Shown one piece after another: positions 62,395 through 64,000 of a DNA stretch of 64,000 nucleotides. Position 1 is the first letter of the stretch, and every line of letters begins with the position of its first letter. Origin of the DNA: Neoechinorhynchus agilis (Eukaryota > Acanthocephala); NCBI GenBank assembly GCA_051530055.1, contig CM121342.1, forward strand, positions 11,284,001 to 11,348,000, written 5' to 3'. The notes below the pieces were generated by a model. It saw only the letters and a list, made by a program, of their open reading frames with translations. It was not told where the DNA came from and searched no databases. Position numbers and translations under genes: made by a program.

Positions 62395-62684
62395 GAGTAT
62401 TATCAACGGCCAACCCGAGTCTCAAATGCGAGATCTATTCTGCAACCGGAAGAATTGAAAAGATGTTCATCGAATAAATTCAAGTCCATTGGATCGATTT
62501 GACGACGTTTTTCTAAATGTTTCAAGTTTTTCTTCTCAATTTGGGACTAAATCGGAACAATGTCGAGCAAAGTTGTATCTGAAGGTCCTTTTGTCTGTCC
62601 AGTATGCTTCAATCTTAAGTTTCGGCCCAAATTTTTTCGAAGACAAATTGGTTGTAGCTAGGAAATGCCATACTAATTAAAAAT
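62395..62684. promoter_or_regulatory. U2AF1 5' flank
   Basis: Directly upstream of the U2AF1 start on the minus strand; no ORF or named site. Confidence 0.3.
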
Positions 62685-62790
62685 ATGTTCTTTGGTGATG
62701 AGAAGAATATCGATTGATTCGACGGAAAACACTGATACGACGAAACATTGAGAATTAATCAATCGCTATTCTTCTCATCACCAAAGAACA
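62685..62790. repeat. MITE, TGTTCTTTGGTGA family, best copy
   Basis: TGTTCTTTGGTGATGAGAAG and CTTCTCATCACCAAAGAACA are exact inverted ends of a 106-bp element. It is the best preserved of three in the window. Confidence 0.85.
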
Positions 62791-62865
62791 CACATAAAAA
62801 TAACACTGAATTTGTACACTCTGATTGATTAATCGATTTCACTTCATTAAGTATCTATCCTTGCG

Positions 62866-62970
62866 GCAAAATATAGCGCTTGCAGTACAACGAGGCAATG
62901 CTGCTAGCGACAGCCGAGGAAGGAGAGAGGCTAAGATTTTGCGGACGGTGGTGATTGCACGTTTTGAACT
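62866..62970 (-). repeat. ~100-bp dispersed repeat (CTCGGCTGTCGCTAGCAGC)
   Basis: Reverse copy of the sequence at 38985-39075, nearly identical over about 90 bp, including GCGCTTGCAGTACAACGAGG and GGACGGTGGTGATTG. It has no A/B box that would mark a tRNA-derived SINE. A shortened copy is at 52215-52266. Confidence 0.75.
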
Positions 62971-63360
62971 ATATTATTTTTTATTTTTGTACCTGAATGT
63001 GCTCAAGGATTTTTAAAATGTAAGTTTAAAATGAAAATTACACATTCAGTGTTAAAACATTCGAGCTATTGGTTCCACGGGCTTACTTTTTAAATTGTGA
63101 TGTTCCAAAATGATAGGGATTTCATTGTAGTCAGTACACCGGAACGTCCATTCTCCTGATATATTTTTGCCAATTACGTGAACCGCAAAACGCTTAAAAG
63201 TGGTTTCGCTTGATTTTTTGTCGAATAATTTAGTATATTTATTATTTTATCTTTAGTCTGGCTAGTCGGGCACACTTTTACGTGTTGATGTGAGCATCCC
63301 TTATACGGCTGATTGTTTTTTTCGATCAGAGAAGTGATTGAATCACAAAGATCCTGAACA

Positions 63361-63667
63361 ATAAGGTTAAGAGTTTGTACGCATCCTTCCGGATCCTCAA
63401 ATACCTCCCGAGGAGGCGATAATCATCAGTGAGTTTCCTCCTCCCTACAAAATGGTAAATCATCTCCTATGGTTATGAGTCATTAGTGACTCTTTAACCC
63501 CAAAATAGAGATTGGGGCTCAAGCCCACTTGACTTCCTCGTCACAATTACGTCCACAATCTACGACGACTCACAAACAAGGCTGAACAAAGGAAGCTCAA
63601 TGATGATTCCTACCTCCTCGGGAGGCATCTGATGATCCGGAGGGATGCGTACAAACTCATAACCGAC
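63361..63667. repeat. inverted-repeat element, ~75-bp arms
   Basis: GGTTAAGAGTTTGTACGCAT at the left and ATGCGTACAAACTCATAACC at the right, with CCTCCCGAGGAGG and CCTCCTCGGGAGG inside, form the arms of a ~305-bp MITE-like element. It has no coding potential. Confidence 0.75.
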
Positions 63668-63908
63668 CCAGATCGATGAGATTTGTCCCCAAAGAAAATT
63701 ATCAGCCATGCTTCAAATTCGAAAAGAACGCGCAACGTCTTGAACATAAGAACAAAACGTGAAATATTGGATCATCTTGAGAAAGTCGAATGCCTCTAGC
63801 ACACAGCTGTGGCTAGATACAGAATGGTAGGACCTTAGGATTTCAAGAATGTAATGAAGAGATGTTAAAACCTGGATGGTATGCGATGCACAAGAGTTTG
63901 GATTTCAA

Positions 63909-64000
63909 ATGCCTAATAATGATGATGATGATGAAAATGTGATTTCCGTACAACAAGAATCCTGCTCAGTCGGCGAAGAAACTGATAAGGATGAGGACAT
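63909..64000 (+). CDS. possible first exon of an acidic protein, cut by the window edge
   Basis: From ATG at 63909 the frame stays open to the window end (MPNNDDDDENVISVQQESCS...). It is acidic and could be the start of a gene that continues beyond 64000. With only 30 codons and a GATGAT microsatellite in it, the call is weak. Confidence 0.25.
   Translation, partial: MPNNDDDDENVISVQQESCSVGEETDKDED

Noticed and set aside
62866-62970. tRNA-derived SINE
   Set aside because: No A box, B box or cloverleaf can be drawn; it remains an unclassified repeat.

Overview
Eukaryotic DNA from an invertebrate animal. The genes are animal orthologs broken by many small introns, mostly 44-55 nt with GT-AG ends. 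Between and inside them lie AT-rich DNA and many short inverted-repeat elements. Intron size would suit a nematode, a tardigrade or another compact-intron lineage; I cannot fix the phylum from the window.

Layout. 480-1818 (+): a gene of 14 tiny exons for a small, cysteine-containing, probably secreted protein. 2206-6208 (-): SERCA calcium pump. 7742-8365 (-): Mediator subunit MED18. 9.9-16.9 kb: no host gene seen; a long-arm MITE, a Penelope-like remnant, and a ~380-bp tandem repeat. 17492-18904 (+): His/Gln-rich protein with a divergent bHLH-zipper. 20507-20870 (-): unknown 102-aa protein. 22-27 kb: a LINE remnant, then an 11-copy ~267-bp satellite. 27652-30435 (+): PAS-domain coactivator of the NCOA/p160 (taiman) type. 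35960-36557 (+): SPT2-like protein. 37620-41765 (+): ALG8 glucosyltransferase. 41.9-45.1 kb: a broken Ty3/gypsy LTR element. 45869-49632 (+): transportin-3. 50-52 kb: a long foldback element, a LINE remnant and a hairpin element. 52386-53787 (+): two unknown proteins. 54233-54571 (+): MIF. 56122-58758 (+): ZnT9/SLC30A9. 58858-60920 (+): a divergent Kv channel. 61233-62394 (-): U2AF1. The right end holds more MITEs.

The most unusual signal is a set of introns that cannot be removed by GT-AG splicing. In U2AF1 (451 nt) and ALG8 (46 nt) the conserved protein resumes only if an interval without usable GT or AG ends is removed. In both, the interval has complementary ends and short direct repeats at its borders, like a small inverted-repeat insertion. 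Weaker candidates sit in the Kv channel and TNPO3 genes. One of the genes concerned, U2AF1, encodes the factor that recognises the normal 3' AG. The second unusual item is the micro-exon gene at the left edge, whose exon block (14, 22 and about 80 nt) is duplicated inside the gene. Several genes have a natural functional link: U2AF1 recognises 3' splice sites and TNPO3 imports SR splicing factors; MED18, SPT2, the NCOA-like and bHLH proteins act in transcription. There is no sign that they are co-regulated.
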